Notes under the pieces: generated by a model
The model's database searches: none
What the model was told of the DNA's origin: nothing
What the model saw: only the letters and a program-made list of their open reading frames with translations
Shown here: positions 28,188 to 35,804 of the stretch, in pieces
How positions within the stretch are numbered: position 1 is the first letter of the stretch
How the letters are laid out: each line of letters starts with the position of its first letter
Made by a program: the position numbers and the translations under genes
Source of the DNA: Catenovulum sp. 2E275
Lineage (GTDB): Bacteria; Pseudomonadota; Gammaproteobacteria; Enterobacterales; Alteromonadaceae
Assembly: GCF_025515275.1 (NCBI RefSeq)
Contig: NZ_JAOPFU010000030.1
Coordinates: 1 to 53,385, forward strand
DNA length: 53,385 bases
Direction: 5' to 3'

Positions 28188-29561
28188 ATGTTTAAGTTTT
28201 ACCGTTACGTACTGCTGGGTTTGATTTGGATAATTAATTTACCGGCCACAGCTAACCCTTATCAATGGGCTGAATCGCTTAATTTAACTCATCAGCGGGT
28301 ATTGGCTCCGGTATTTAATTCTGAGATTCAACTTTATTTTGCCAATCAGGATAAAACCGATTTACCCTCTTTAACTTTAATTCATGGTGTGGGCGGTAGC
28401 GCTCAAGACTTTACCGAAATTATTCCAAGGTTAGCTAAAAAATATAAGCTGGTTATTGTTGATTTACCCGGCTATGGGCTGTCGGAGCGCACTGACTCTT
28501 TATATTCTGCGGCAAACTATGCTGCCAGTTTAGCGGCATTATTACCGGATTATATTAATCGGCATAATATTGTGATTGGTCATTCAATGGGCGGCAATAT
28601 TAGTTTGCAACTGGTTAATATTGCTCCGGCTTTGGCTGATAAATTAATCTTAATTGATGCGGCCGGACTATTACATAAATACAGCTACAGTAAATATGCC
28701 GCTTTACATCAAACCAATAAAATCCCTTACATTGGCGAGAAGTTACAAAAAAAGCTCAGTAACACCATAGATAAAATTAATAGTTGGCTGCCTAATAATA
28801 TTGTTGATCTTGTCCTGTCTCAACCTAGCCGAGAACTTATTTTACAGCAGAATACCAGCTATATTTCGGCGCTGTCGGTGATGAATGAAGACCTGACTGG
28901 TATTTTTGACAATATTACCACGCCAACCTTAATTATTTGGGGGATAGACGATCCGGTTATGCCTTATCAGGTGGGATTTATGCTGAATAGTTTATTACCT
29001 CAAAGCCAGCTTGAATTTATCGATAAAGCAGGTCATTCACCACAAAAAACACGTACAGCTAAGGTAAACGAGTTAGTCGAAAAGTTTATTAAAAAAAGTA
29101 AGCAAAAAGATCAACCAGAACAGCTTAGTCTTAAAAACGAAGACTATTTGCTGGATTGCAAAAAAAATAATAAAACTAAATTAGAGCAATTAGCCTACCG
29201 AACAATTCGTATTGAAAACTGTAGCGAGTTAACCTTGCATCATGTCTTTGCTGAAAAACTTCAATTATTAAACTCAAGCGTGAGTGTGCAGTATTTAACG
29301 CTGCAAAATCATCAGGATTATGCGTTGGAAGCCAAACGTTCTCAGTTGATGGTGTGGGGCGGTAAAATTAGCAGTGATAAAGGTATGTTATTAACCCGCA
29401 GTCAGGCCGATTTTAACGGCGTTATTATAACAACCGGTTCATCGTTAATTAAGTCTGACCAGTTTAGCCATATTTTAGCTTCTGTTTCACAAGCTCAAGA
29501 AGCTGATAAGCAGCACTTGTGGCATGGTTTTGTATTACGCTCCGGCAGGCTAGTGGATTAA
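28188..29561 (+). CDS. Exported alpha/beta hydrolase with an extra C-terminal domain
   Basis: The 457-residue protein starts with a signal peptide (about residues 1-22). Residues about 40-295 are an alpha/beta-hydrolase domain with oxyanion HGVGG (66-70), nucleophile elbow GHSMGG (Ser133), Asp254/255 in WGIDDP and His283 in KAGHSPQ, so the catalytic triad is intact. Lipase, esterase and haloperoxidase-like enzymes share this fold and the substrate is unknown. The last about 160 residues, after a Lys/Gln-rich linker, are not hydrolase. They hold two cysteines (LDCKKN, IENCSELT) and short hydrophobic repeats (LQLLNSS, VQYLTLQN), which could be a small beta-solenoid. The stop overlaps the stop of the facing APE operon by 4 bases. 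Confidence 0.8.
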   Translation: MFKFYRYVLLGLIWIINLPATANPYQWAESLNLTHQRVLAPVFNSEIQLYFANQDKTDLPSLTLIHGVGGSAQDFTEIIPRLAKKYKLVIVDLPGYGLSERTDSLYSAANYAASLAALLPDYINRHNIVIGHSMGGNISLQLVNIAPALADKLILIDAAGLLHKYSYSKYAALHQTNKIPYIGEKLQKKLSNTIDKINSWLPNNIVDLVLSQPSRELILQQNTSYISALSVMNEDLTGIFDNITTPTLIIWGIDDPVMPYQVGFMLNSLLPQSQLEFIDKAGHSPQKTRTAKVNELVEKFIKKSKQKDQPEQLSLKNEDYLLDCKKNNKTKLEQLAYRTIRIENCSELTLHHVFAEKLQLLNSSVSVQYLTLQNHQDYALEAKRSQLMVWGGKISSDKGMLLTRSQADFNGVIITTGSSLIKSDQFSHILASVSQAQEADKQHLWHGFVLRSGRLVD

Positions 29562-30400
29562 TAAATTGGGAAAATTCGGGTAACTGCAATGCCAATTAAG
29601 TTATTTTGCTGCTGGCGAACCAGTGGGCTGTCCTCAATGCTTGAACCGGCTAAATTATAGTGCCTGACAAATCCGCCAAACCACCAGTTATTATGGCGAT
29701 AACTCAGGCCTAGGCTAAGTTGGCTGGCATAAAAACCGCTATTTGCCTGATATGCTGCGCGATTTTCAGTTGCATAGCTTTGCGCCACCCCATAATAATA
29801 ATCTAGGTAATTTTGCTCAGCAAAAACAAGCTGAGCTTGCAAACTTAATATAATTTGGCTGCTATTTAGTGGAAATGCTTTTTGATAAGCCAAGCCCGGT
29901 TCAAAAATAAACCCGACATGATCTAGTCCATTTTCATCAATCCCAACAGCATGGCGAGCCGCTAAAATACCGGTGAGCGCTCCTTTTTCAAGGTCTCTTT
30001 CAAAATGGTATTTAAGCGCAGGGCCAGCAGCTAATACCCAAGCTAAATCCGGCATATTGGCTCTGGCTTGATTCTCGTCACTATCCAGTGCAAACGCGGC
30101 CGACAAACTATAATCCAATTCCCAGTTTTGATTTTTCCATAAATCGGCACGAACCGACTGGCGATCAACGGTTAAATGCTCACTGCGGTAATACACATAA
30201 GGAAACGGAATTGTATAATGATGACTTTGCTCAGAGCCTAAATAATGTGGAATTTGGCTATAACCTAAGCCAATGCCTAAATCGAGCTGAGCTTTTTGTT
30301 TAGTTTGAACATCCGGTTTGGCCGGTTCCTCTATTGGGGTATTGGCTAATGCGTTAAAACTGATAAAAACTGCAATGGCAGACATAAACCAGCGGCGCAT
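29558..30400 (-). CDS. MipA/OmpV family outer-membrane protein, last gene of the APE operon
   Basis: The 280-residue protein has a signal peptide (about 1-19, ..FNALA|N) and alternating beta-strands ending in the aromatic C-terminus FPIY, as expected for an outer-membrane barrel. The pattern (GLGYSQIPHYLGSEQSHHYTIPFPYVYY; GLDHVGFIF; QLSLGLSYRH) fits MipA/OmpV. Its ATG follows the stop of the upstream ketosynthase directly (TAAATG), so it is translated as part of the polyene operon. In other bacteria these proteins serve as scaffold or porin-like proteins. Here it may help place the pigment in the outer membrane, which is inference from position. Confidence 0.8.
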   Translation of the reverse strand: MRRWFMSAIAVFISFNALANTPIEEPAKPDVQTKQKAQLDLGIGLGYSQIPHYLGSEQSHHYTIPFPYVYYRSEHLTVDRQSVRADLWKNQNWELDYSLSAAFALDSDENQARANMPDLAWVLAAGPALKYHFERDLEKGALTGILAARHAVGIDENGLDHVGFIFEPGLAYQKAFPLNSSQIILSLQAQLVFAEQNYLDYYYGVAQSYATENRAAYQANSGFYASQLSLGLSYRHNNWWFGGFVRHYNLAGSSIEDSPLVRQQQNNLIGIAVTRIFPIY

Positions 30401-31630
30401 TTAATTGGCCACTCGTTTAAAAATCAGTGAGGTATTAATACCGCCAAATGCAAAATTATTCGACATCACAAACTCGGTTTCAAAGTTTTTACCGTCACCG
30501 GTTATATAATCGAGTTCTCCACAGGCGGGATCTAACGCAGTTAAATTAATGGTTGGTGCAAACCAGTTTGAATTCATCATGGCAATAGATGCCCAAGCTT
30601 CAATGGCTCCACAAGCGCCTAAGGTATGGCCCAAATAGCTTTTTAAAGAGCTAATGGGTTTATTTTTGCCTAACGCGCGCTCTGTAGCTAATGACTCGGC
30701 TAAATCCCCTTTATCTGTTGCTGTACCGTGGGCATTAACATAACCTATATCGCTGGCATTTATTTGAGCATCCTGCAATGCTTGTTGCATTGCAACTGTC
30801 ATCGTTAAGTCGGTTGGCTGGGTAACATGCACGCCATCTGAGTTAGTACCAAAACCGACAACTTCGGCCAAAATATTTGCCCCTCTGGCAAGGGCATGTT
30901 CGTATTCTTCTAAAATGAGTGTGCAAGCACCTTCACCAATTACCAAACCATCGCGGTTTTTATCAAATGGTCTTGGGGTTAATTCGGGCGTATTATTTTT
31001 AGAGCTGGTTGCAAATAAGGTATCAAATACTGCCACTTCAGATAAACATAGCTCTTCGGCGCCACCGGCAACCATTACTTTTTGGCGACCAAATTTAATT
31101 GCTTCATAAGCATAACCAATTGCCTGAGAGCCTGAGGTGCAAGCCGAGCTTGTGGTGTGAACCCGCCCTTTGATGCCAAAAAATACCCCGACATTAACCG
31201 CAGTTGTATGATTCATCATTTGGATATAGCTGGTTGCCGTAATGCCGGACATATCTTTATTTTTAAGCAGTTCACCAAAACCGATAATTGGATCGGTTGA
31301 ACCGATTGATGAACCATAGGCAATACCCGTATCACCATTTGCAATAACCGCATCACCTAATAAATGACTTTGCTCTAGTGCTATTTCGGTTGCTCGGGTT
31401 GCCATTAAAGACACCCGACCCATTGAGCGGGTTTGTTTGCGGCTGTAGTGTTTAGGTTTGCTAAAATGGGTAACAGGTGCGGCTAAACTGGTGTGTAAAC
31501 CTTCAATATCCTGCCACTGCGGCATACTGGCGACCGCATTTTTTTTCAGTTTTAAATTACGCTCAAAAGTTTGCCAGTCATCCCCTAAAGCCGTAATGGC
31601 ACCAACGCCGGTTACAACAACTCGTTTCAT
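30401..31630 (-). CDS. apeR: Beta-ketoacyl-ACP synthase of the aryl polyene operon
   Basis: This 409-residue ketosynthase (FabF type) has the full triad: Cys164 in SSACTSGSQ, His in NAHGTATDKGD (about residue 300) and His in SYLGHTLGACG (about 335). It condenses ACP-bound acyl chains with malonyl-ACP. In characterised aryl polyene clusters this position holds ApeR, a second ketosynthase besides the KS:CLF pair. It shares one base with the ketoreductase gene before it and is directly followed by the MipA/OmpV gene. Confidence 0.9.
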   Translation of the reverse strand: MKRVVVTGVGAITALGDDWQTFERNLKLKKNAVASMPQWQDIEGLHTSLAAPVTHFSKPKHYSRKQTRSMGRVSLMATRATEIALEQSHLLGDAVIANGDTGIAYGSSIGSTDPIIGFGELLKNKDMSGITATSYIQMMNHTTAVNVGVFFGIKGRVHTTSSACTSGSQAIGYAYEAIKFGRQKVMVAGGAEELCLSEVAVFDTLFATSSKNNTPELTPRPFDKNRDGLVIGEGACTLILEEYEHALARGANILAEVVGFGTNSDGVHVTQPTDLTMTVAMQQALQDAQINASDIGYVNAHGTATDKGDLAESLATERALGKNKPISSLKSYLGHTLGACGAIEAWASIAMMNSNWFAPTINLTALDPACGELDYITGDGKNFETEFVMSNNFAFGGINTSLIFKRVAN

Positions 31631-32355
31631 TACGCTATTCCACCATTTACACTAATCACTTGTCGGGTAATATAACCTGCATCTTCCGACATTAAAAATG
31701 CGACAGCGGCTGCCACTTCTTTAGCCTGACCTGCGCGGCGAAGTGGGATCATTTTTAACATTTCATCGAGCGGTAAATCATCTGTCATGCCGGTATCAAT
31801 CAACCCAGGGGCGACACAATTTACCGTGATTTTGCGTTTGGCTAACTCTAATGATAAAGCTTTGGTTGCGCCTATTATTCCCGCTTTAGATGCACTGTAA
31901 TTCACCTGGCCACGATTACCTACTACACCGGAAACGGATGATAAAGTGACAATTCGTCCGCCTTTTCTGGCGCTCACCATTGGCATTACTAACGGATGTA
32001 ACACATTATAAAAACCATCTAAATTGGTGTGAATAACACTATCCCACTCGTTTTCTGTCATTGCAGGAAAAGCCGTATCCTGCGTAATTCCGGCATTACA
32101 AACTACACCGTAATAACATCCGTTTTCAGCCACATCCTGCTCTAAAACTTGTTTAGTCTGAGCGCGGTTGGCGACATCAAATTGCAGCATATAACTGTTT
32201 TGACCAAGCGTTTTAATTTGCTCAACTGTCGCTAATGCTTGTTCAACTCCACTGCGGCAATGCACTGTAACATCAAAACCATCTTTAGCCAGTTTAAGCG
32301 CAATGGCCTGACCTATGCCTTTGCTTGAGCCTGTGACTAATACTCTTTTATTCAT
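31630..32355 (-). CDS. apeQ: 3-oxoacyl-ACP reductase (FabG-like) of the aryl polyene operon
   Basis: This 241-residue short-chain dehydrogenase has the NADPH-binding TGSSKGIGQ and the catalytic Ser140, Tyr153 and Lys157 (VTLSSVSG; NYSASKAG). It reduces the beta-keto group after each elongation. Gene order matches ApeQ of known clusters. The start overlaps the stop of the dehydratase gene by 4 bases. Confidence 0.92.
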   Translation of the reverse strand: MNKRVLVTGSSKGIGQAIALKLAKDGFDVTVHCRSGVEQALATVEQIKTLGQNSYMLQFDVANRAQTKQVLEQDVAENGCYYGVVCNAGITQDTAFPAMTENEWDSVIHTNLDGFYNVLHPLVMPMVSARKGGRIVTLSSVSGVVGNRGQVNYSASKAGIIGATKALSLELAKRKITVNCVAPGLIDTGMTDDLPLDEMLKMIPLRRAGQAKEVAAAVAFLMSEDAGYITRQVISVNGGIA

Positions 32356-32810
32356 AAACCACTCTCCGCTAAAAATGCACTTGGTTCATCTGGCTGAAAT
32401 ACGTTAATTTGAGCTTCAACTAACTTATTGTGTTGTTCTGAAATTGAACACTCAAATACGCTTAAGCCATTGTCTTCTTTATATAAACGGGTGACTGAAA
32501 CTTCTAAAACTGAATTTTCGGTAAATATACTGGTGTGTGTTGTATATTTACGGCTACTCACTAAAAAGCCAATTTCAACTTTTTTGCCAATATCCAACTG
32601 ATTTGCATTAGCAAAAGCGGCGATAGTTTGTGCCATGTACTCAATACCAATATAAGTCGGTACACCTTTTAGTTCTGCACGATAAAAGTTAGATTCAGGT
32701 TTAATTTTAACAGTGCAACAAGCCCCTGTTTGATCATAACTGAGTAAATTATCCAATAAAATCATTGGGGCTTTATGGGGTAATACTTGTTCAATTGAAT
32801 ATTTATTCAT
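32352..32810 (-). CDS. apeP: Hotdog-fold 3-hydroxyacyl-ACP dehydratase (ApeP-like)
   Basis: This 152-residue protein has a FabZ/FabA-type hotdog start (EQVLPHKAPMILLDNLLSYD) with the catalytic His in LPHKAPM and an acidic residue in YIGIEYMAQTIA. In known clusters ApeP pairs with ApeI to form a heterodimeric dehydratase that makes the conjugated double bonds; the ApeI-like partner is at 42438-42788. It overlaps the neighbouring genes by 4 to 8 bases. Confidence 0.85.
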   Translation of the reverse strand: MNKYSIEQVLPHKAPMILLDNLLSYDQTGACCTVKIKPESNFYRAELKGVPTYIGIEYMAQTIAAFANANQLDIGKKVEIGFLVSSRKYTTHTSIFTENSVLEVSVTRLYKEDNGLSVFECSISEQHNKLVEAQINVFQPDEPSAFLAESGL

Positions 32811-34005
32811 TGCATAGCCCTAAAATTAAAGCAACATTATTGCCGCCAAATGCAAATGAATTGGTTAAACAATATTGAATCGCTTGGGGGTTAGTTTCGC
32901 CGGCTTTAACCCAGTTGAGCGCCGGTAAATCTGGATCTGGCTGATTATCCCAAATATGCGGTGCTAACTTTTGTTGTTGCAAAACCAAATAACATAAACC
33001 CACTTCGGTTGCGCCGGCTGCGCCTAGAGTATGGCCAATCATAGCTTTACTTGAGCTCACATAAGGCTTATTGGCAAATACTCGGTTAATCGCCAATGTT
33101 TCCATTTGATCATTTTTAACCGTTGCTGTGCCATGCAAATTAATATAATCAATTTGAGCCGGAGATAAACCAGCCTGTTGCAGCGCTTGTATCATAGCTG
33201 CCTCTGCACCTTTTCCATCGGGCTCAGGTGCTGACATATGATAAGCATCACTGGATTCACCTGCGCCTAATAATGCAATATGTGGTTGTGCCTGATTATT
33301 CGATTTTTGTTTCGCTACGATAGCTAAAGCAGCAGCTTCACCAATATTAATTCCATCCCGATTTTTACTGCCGGGCAAGCAAATATGTGCAGCGGTTGAT
33401 TCAAGTGCGCTAAAACCGTTAACTGTCATTCCACATAAAGAGTCTACGCCACCGACAATTGCCGCATCAATCACACCGGCTTCAATTAATTCGCGCGCAG
33501 TCACAAATGATTTTGCACTGGACGAGCAGGCCGTTGATATACTTAAACAAAAACCAGTTAAACCGGCCACTTCGGCAATAAATCCAGCAATGTTGGAGAC
33601 TTCTTGCTGGCGATAATGATAATGCTCAGGAAACTGCCCCTGCTCCAATAATTGCAGCATTGCCGCTTCACCTTGAGCAATGCCTGAGGTGCTGGTGCCA
33701 ACAATTACACCTATGCGCTCACTGCCATATTGCTGTTTCAGTTGGTTAATTTGCTCAGCGATTTGCACATAAGCAGCCATTGCCAATTGATTATTACGGG
33801 ATTGAAAATGAACAGGCTGAGCGCTTAAATCAGGTAAATCTGCTTGCACTTGTGCAACCATAATTTGGCCGTTTGCAAGCAAAGTATCTGATTGAATTAA
33901 TCCAGCCTGCGAACCTGCAAATAAATTGTCGCTAATTTGTTGGTTGCTGCAACCTAATGCATTGATTAAAGCAATTTGATGGATATAAAGTGGCGCGCTC
34001 ATCAT
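32803..34005 (-). CDS. apeO: Beta-ketoacyl-ACP synthase (ApeO-like, partner of the chain-length factor)
   Basis: This 400-residue ketosynthase has Cys160 in SISTACSSSAKSF, His in NLHGTATVKND and His in AMIGHTLGAAG. In characterised aryl polyene systems ApeO forms a heterodimer with the chain-length factor ApeC, here encoded at 46004-46753. Only ApeO carries the active cysteine of that pair. It lies directly after the DUF3261 gene (4-base gap). Confidence 0.88.
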   Translation of the reverse strand: MMSAPLYIHQIALINALGCSNQQISDNLFAGSQAGLIQSDTLLANGQIMVAQVQADLPDLSAQPVHFQSRNNQLAMAAYVQIAEQINQLKQQYGSERIGVIVGTSTSGIAQGEAAMLQLLEQGQFPEHYHYRQQEVSNIAGFIAEVAGLTGFCLSISTACSSSAKSFVTARELIEAGVIDAAIVGGVDSLCGMTVNGFSALESTAAHICLPGSKNRDGINIGEAAALAIVAKQKSNNQAQPHIALLGAGESSDAYHMSAPEPDGKGAEAAMIQALQQAGLSPAQIDYINLHGTATVKNDQMETLAINRVFANKPYVSSSKAMIGHTLGAAGATEVGLCYLVLQQQKLAPHIWDNQPDPDLPALNWVKAGETNPQAIQYCLTNSFAFGGNNVALILGLCNE

Positions 34006-34009
34006 TTGA

Positions 34010-34555
34010 TTAATTTAATTGTTTTATGAATAGCCGATAGTTAAGTGTTAAGTCATTAAATTCAATGTTTTGATTAAAATAACGAATATCAATTAACTTA
34101 TCTGTTTCGGTTTCTATTGAGCGGCTGATGATAACATTTTCAGCAACAATTTGTCGCACGCTTATTGATGCAGGCAAACCGCTTTGCACTGCCAAAACTG
34201 GCCAGTGAGTTAACTGAATATCACGAATAATTAATTGTGGATTTAACTCAAAAGGTGGTGGCTGAATTAAATTAACGCCACTTTGCGCCGACCAAGTTAG
34301 CTGCATTAAAGGTAAACCCGCCGCGGATAAGGCCACCAGATTCATTTGTTGATCAACAAATTCAATTTGACAAATAAAGCTACCTTGTCCCTCAAACTCT
34401 AATACCTGCTGCCAGCTTTGTAGATTAAATTGCTCAGGTACAGGTTGTAACTGATAGTTGAGCGAAGCATTAATAAAATATTGTTTAATACTGGCACAAC
34501 CTAACAAATAACAGATTAAGCATACCGGCAATATTAAACGCAGTGATTTGATCAT
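34010..34555 (-). CDS. DUF3261 lipoprotein of the aryl polyene operon
   Basis: This 181-residue protein starts with a lipoprotein signal (lipobox LLGC, Cys about 19) and a LolB-like mature part (AALSAAGLPLMQLTWSAQSGV region). DUF3261 lipoproteins accompany the MMPL exporter and the LolA-like protein in aryl polyene clusters, suggesting a carrier route to the outer membrane. It overlaps the flavin oxidoreductase gene by 4 bases. Confidence 0.8.
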   Translation of the reverse strand: MIKSLRLILPVCLICYLLGCASIKQYFINASLNYQLQPVPEQFNLQSWQQVLEFEGQGSFICQIEFVDQQMNLVALSAAGLPLMQLTWSAQSGVNLIQPPPFELNPQLIIRDIQLTHWPVLAVQSGLPASISVRQIVAENVIISRSIETETDKLIDIRYFNQNIEFNDLTLNYRLFIKQLN

Positions 34556-35796
34556 GCTTCACTCTTGGTATAGTTGGCTAAAAAGCGAATTCCTTTTTTA
34601 GTATTTTTAACAAATGGGTTATCCAGATCCCACGCATACCCAGCTAAAATTGACGAAATCATCGCTTTAGCGTCAGATTTTTCACCTTGGAAAAAAATGA
34701 CATCCTGCAAACTGGCATCGTACCAAGACATCACAAAATATTTAAATACTTCAACGCCTTGACGCAGCGCTTGCTCATATTCTTCGGCCCAGTTTATTGT
34801 TTGTCCCTGTAATTCCCGATCAACCAAATTCGCTGCCATAGCCGCAGAGCGCATTGCAATCGTGACACCGGATGAAAATACCGGATCTAAAAATTCCCCG
34901 GCATTGCCTAATAAGGCAAAACGTTCGCCATGTAATGCTTTTACATCAGCCGAGTAGCCACCTATTTTACGGCAAGGCTGGATAACTTCTGCATTCGCTA
35001 ATAACCGAGATAAATTATCATCCTGATGAATATAACGCATTAGCTGCACTTCCAGAGCTTCTTCGGTATAACATTCTGGTCTTGCCACCACGCCAATGCT
35101 GGCTGTGCCATCAGCAAATGGAATTAACCAATACCAGACATCTTCAATTTGAGGATGAACTGTAATTAATATTTTATTGCGATCAAAATTTGGATCTGAG
35201 ATCTTGTCTTTTACATGGGTAAAAACGGCTTGGCGGCTAGATAAAGTGCTGGGTAATTCTAAATCCAATAATTTAGGTAAAACCCGACCAAAGCCACTTG
35301 CATCTAAAATAAACTTAGCCTCAAGCTGATACTCACCAGCTTCGCAATCTACGCTAACCGTTACCTTATGAGGATCGATACAAACATTTTTAACTGTATG
35401 CTGATAACGAATATCCGCGCCTTTATTTGCGGTTTCATCCGCTAATAATTTATCAAATAGTGCACGTTTTACCTGATAAGTTGTCCCTGGACCTGAACTA
35501 AATTTATCTTCAAAATCAAAATGACAATGTACACCTGAACGATAAAATGCGGCGCCGTTTTTAAACTGAAAACCTAGTTCATCAGCATGTTGCGTTAATA
35601 CATCCAATAATCCTGCTTGCTCAATAAATTGCATTGAATGTGGCAATAGGCTTTCGCCAATCGAAAATCTAGGGAATGTTTCGCGCTCAATTACCACCAC
35701 TTTATAGCCTTGATTGACCAAGATGCTGGCAGCAATCGCACCCGATGGACCTGCACCAATAATAACAACATCACAAAGCTGATTTTTATTATTCAT
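34552..35796 (-). CDS. FAD-dependent oxidoreductase with a halogenase-like WxWxIP motif
   Basis: This 414-residue flavoprotein starts with the dinucleotide fold GAGPSGAIAAS (about 14-24) and ends its FAD domain with GNAGEFLDPVFSSGV. Residues 221-226 read WYWLIP, matching the WxWxIP motif of flavin-dependent halogenases, and a Lys (Lys110 in QVKRALFDKLL) lies in a plausible position. Members of this group include halogenases and also monooxygenases and reductases, so the reaction (hydroxylation, halogenation or desaturation) cannot be fixed. It sits between the exporter and the DUF3261 gene, so it probably tailors the polyene or its head group. It needs a flavin reductase partner, which I do not see in the operon. 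Confidence 0.8.
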   Translation of the reverse strand: MNNKNQLCDVVIIGAGPSGAIAASILVNQGYKVVVIERETFPRFSIGESLLPHSMQFIEQAGLLDVLTQHADELGFQFKNGAAFYRSGVHCHFDFEDKFSSGPGTTYQVKRALFDKLLADETANKGADIRYQHTVKNVCIDPHKVTVSVDCEAGEYQLEAKFILDASGFGRVLPKLLDLELPSTLSSRQAVFTHVKDKISDPNFDRNKILITVHPQIEDVWYWLIPFADGTASIGVVARPECYTEEALEVQLMRYIHQDDNLSRLLANAEVIQPCRKIGGYSADVKALHGERFALLGNAGEFLDPVFSSGVTIAMRSAAMAANLVDRELQGQTINWAEEYEQALRQGVEVFKYFVMSWYDASLQDVIFFQGEKSDAKAMISSILAGYAWDLDNPFVKNTKKGIRFLANYTKSEA

Positions 35797-35804
35797 TTTA
35801 TGTT

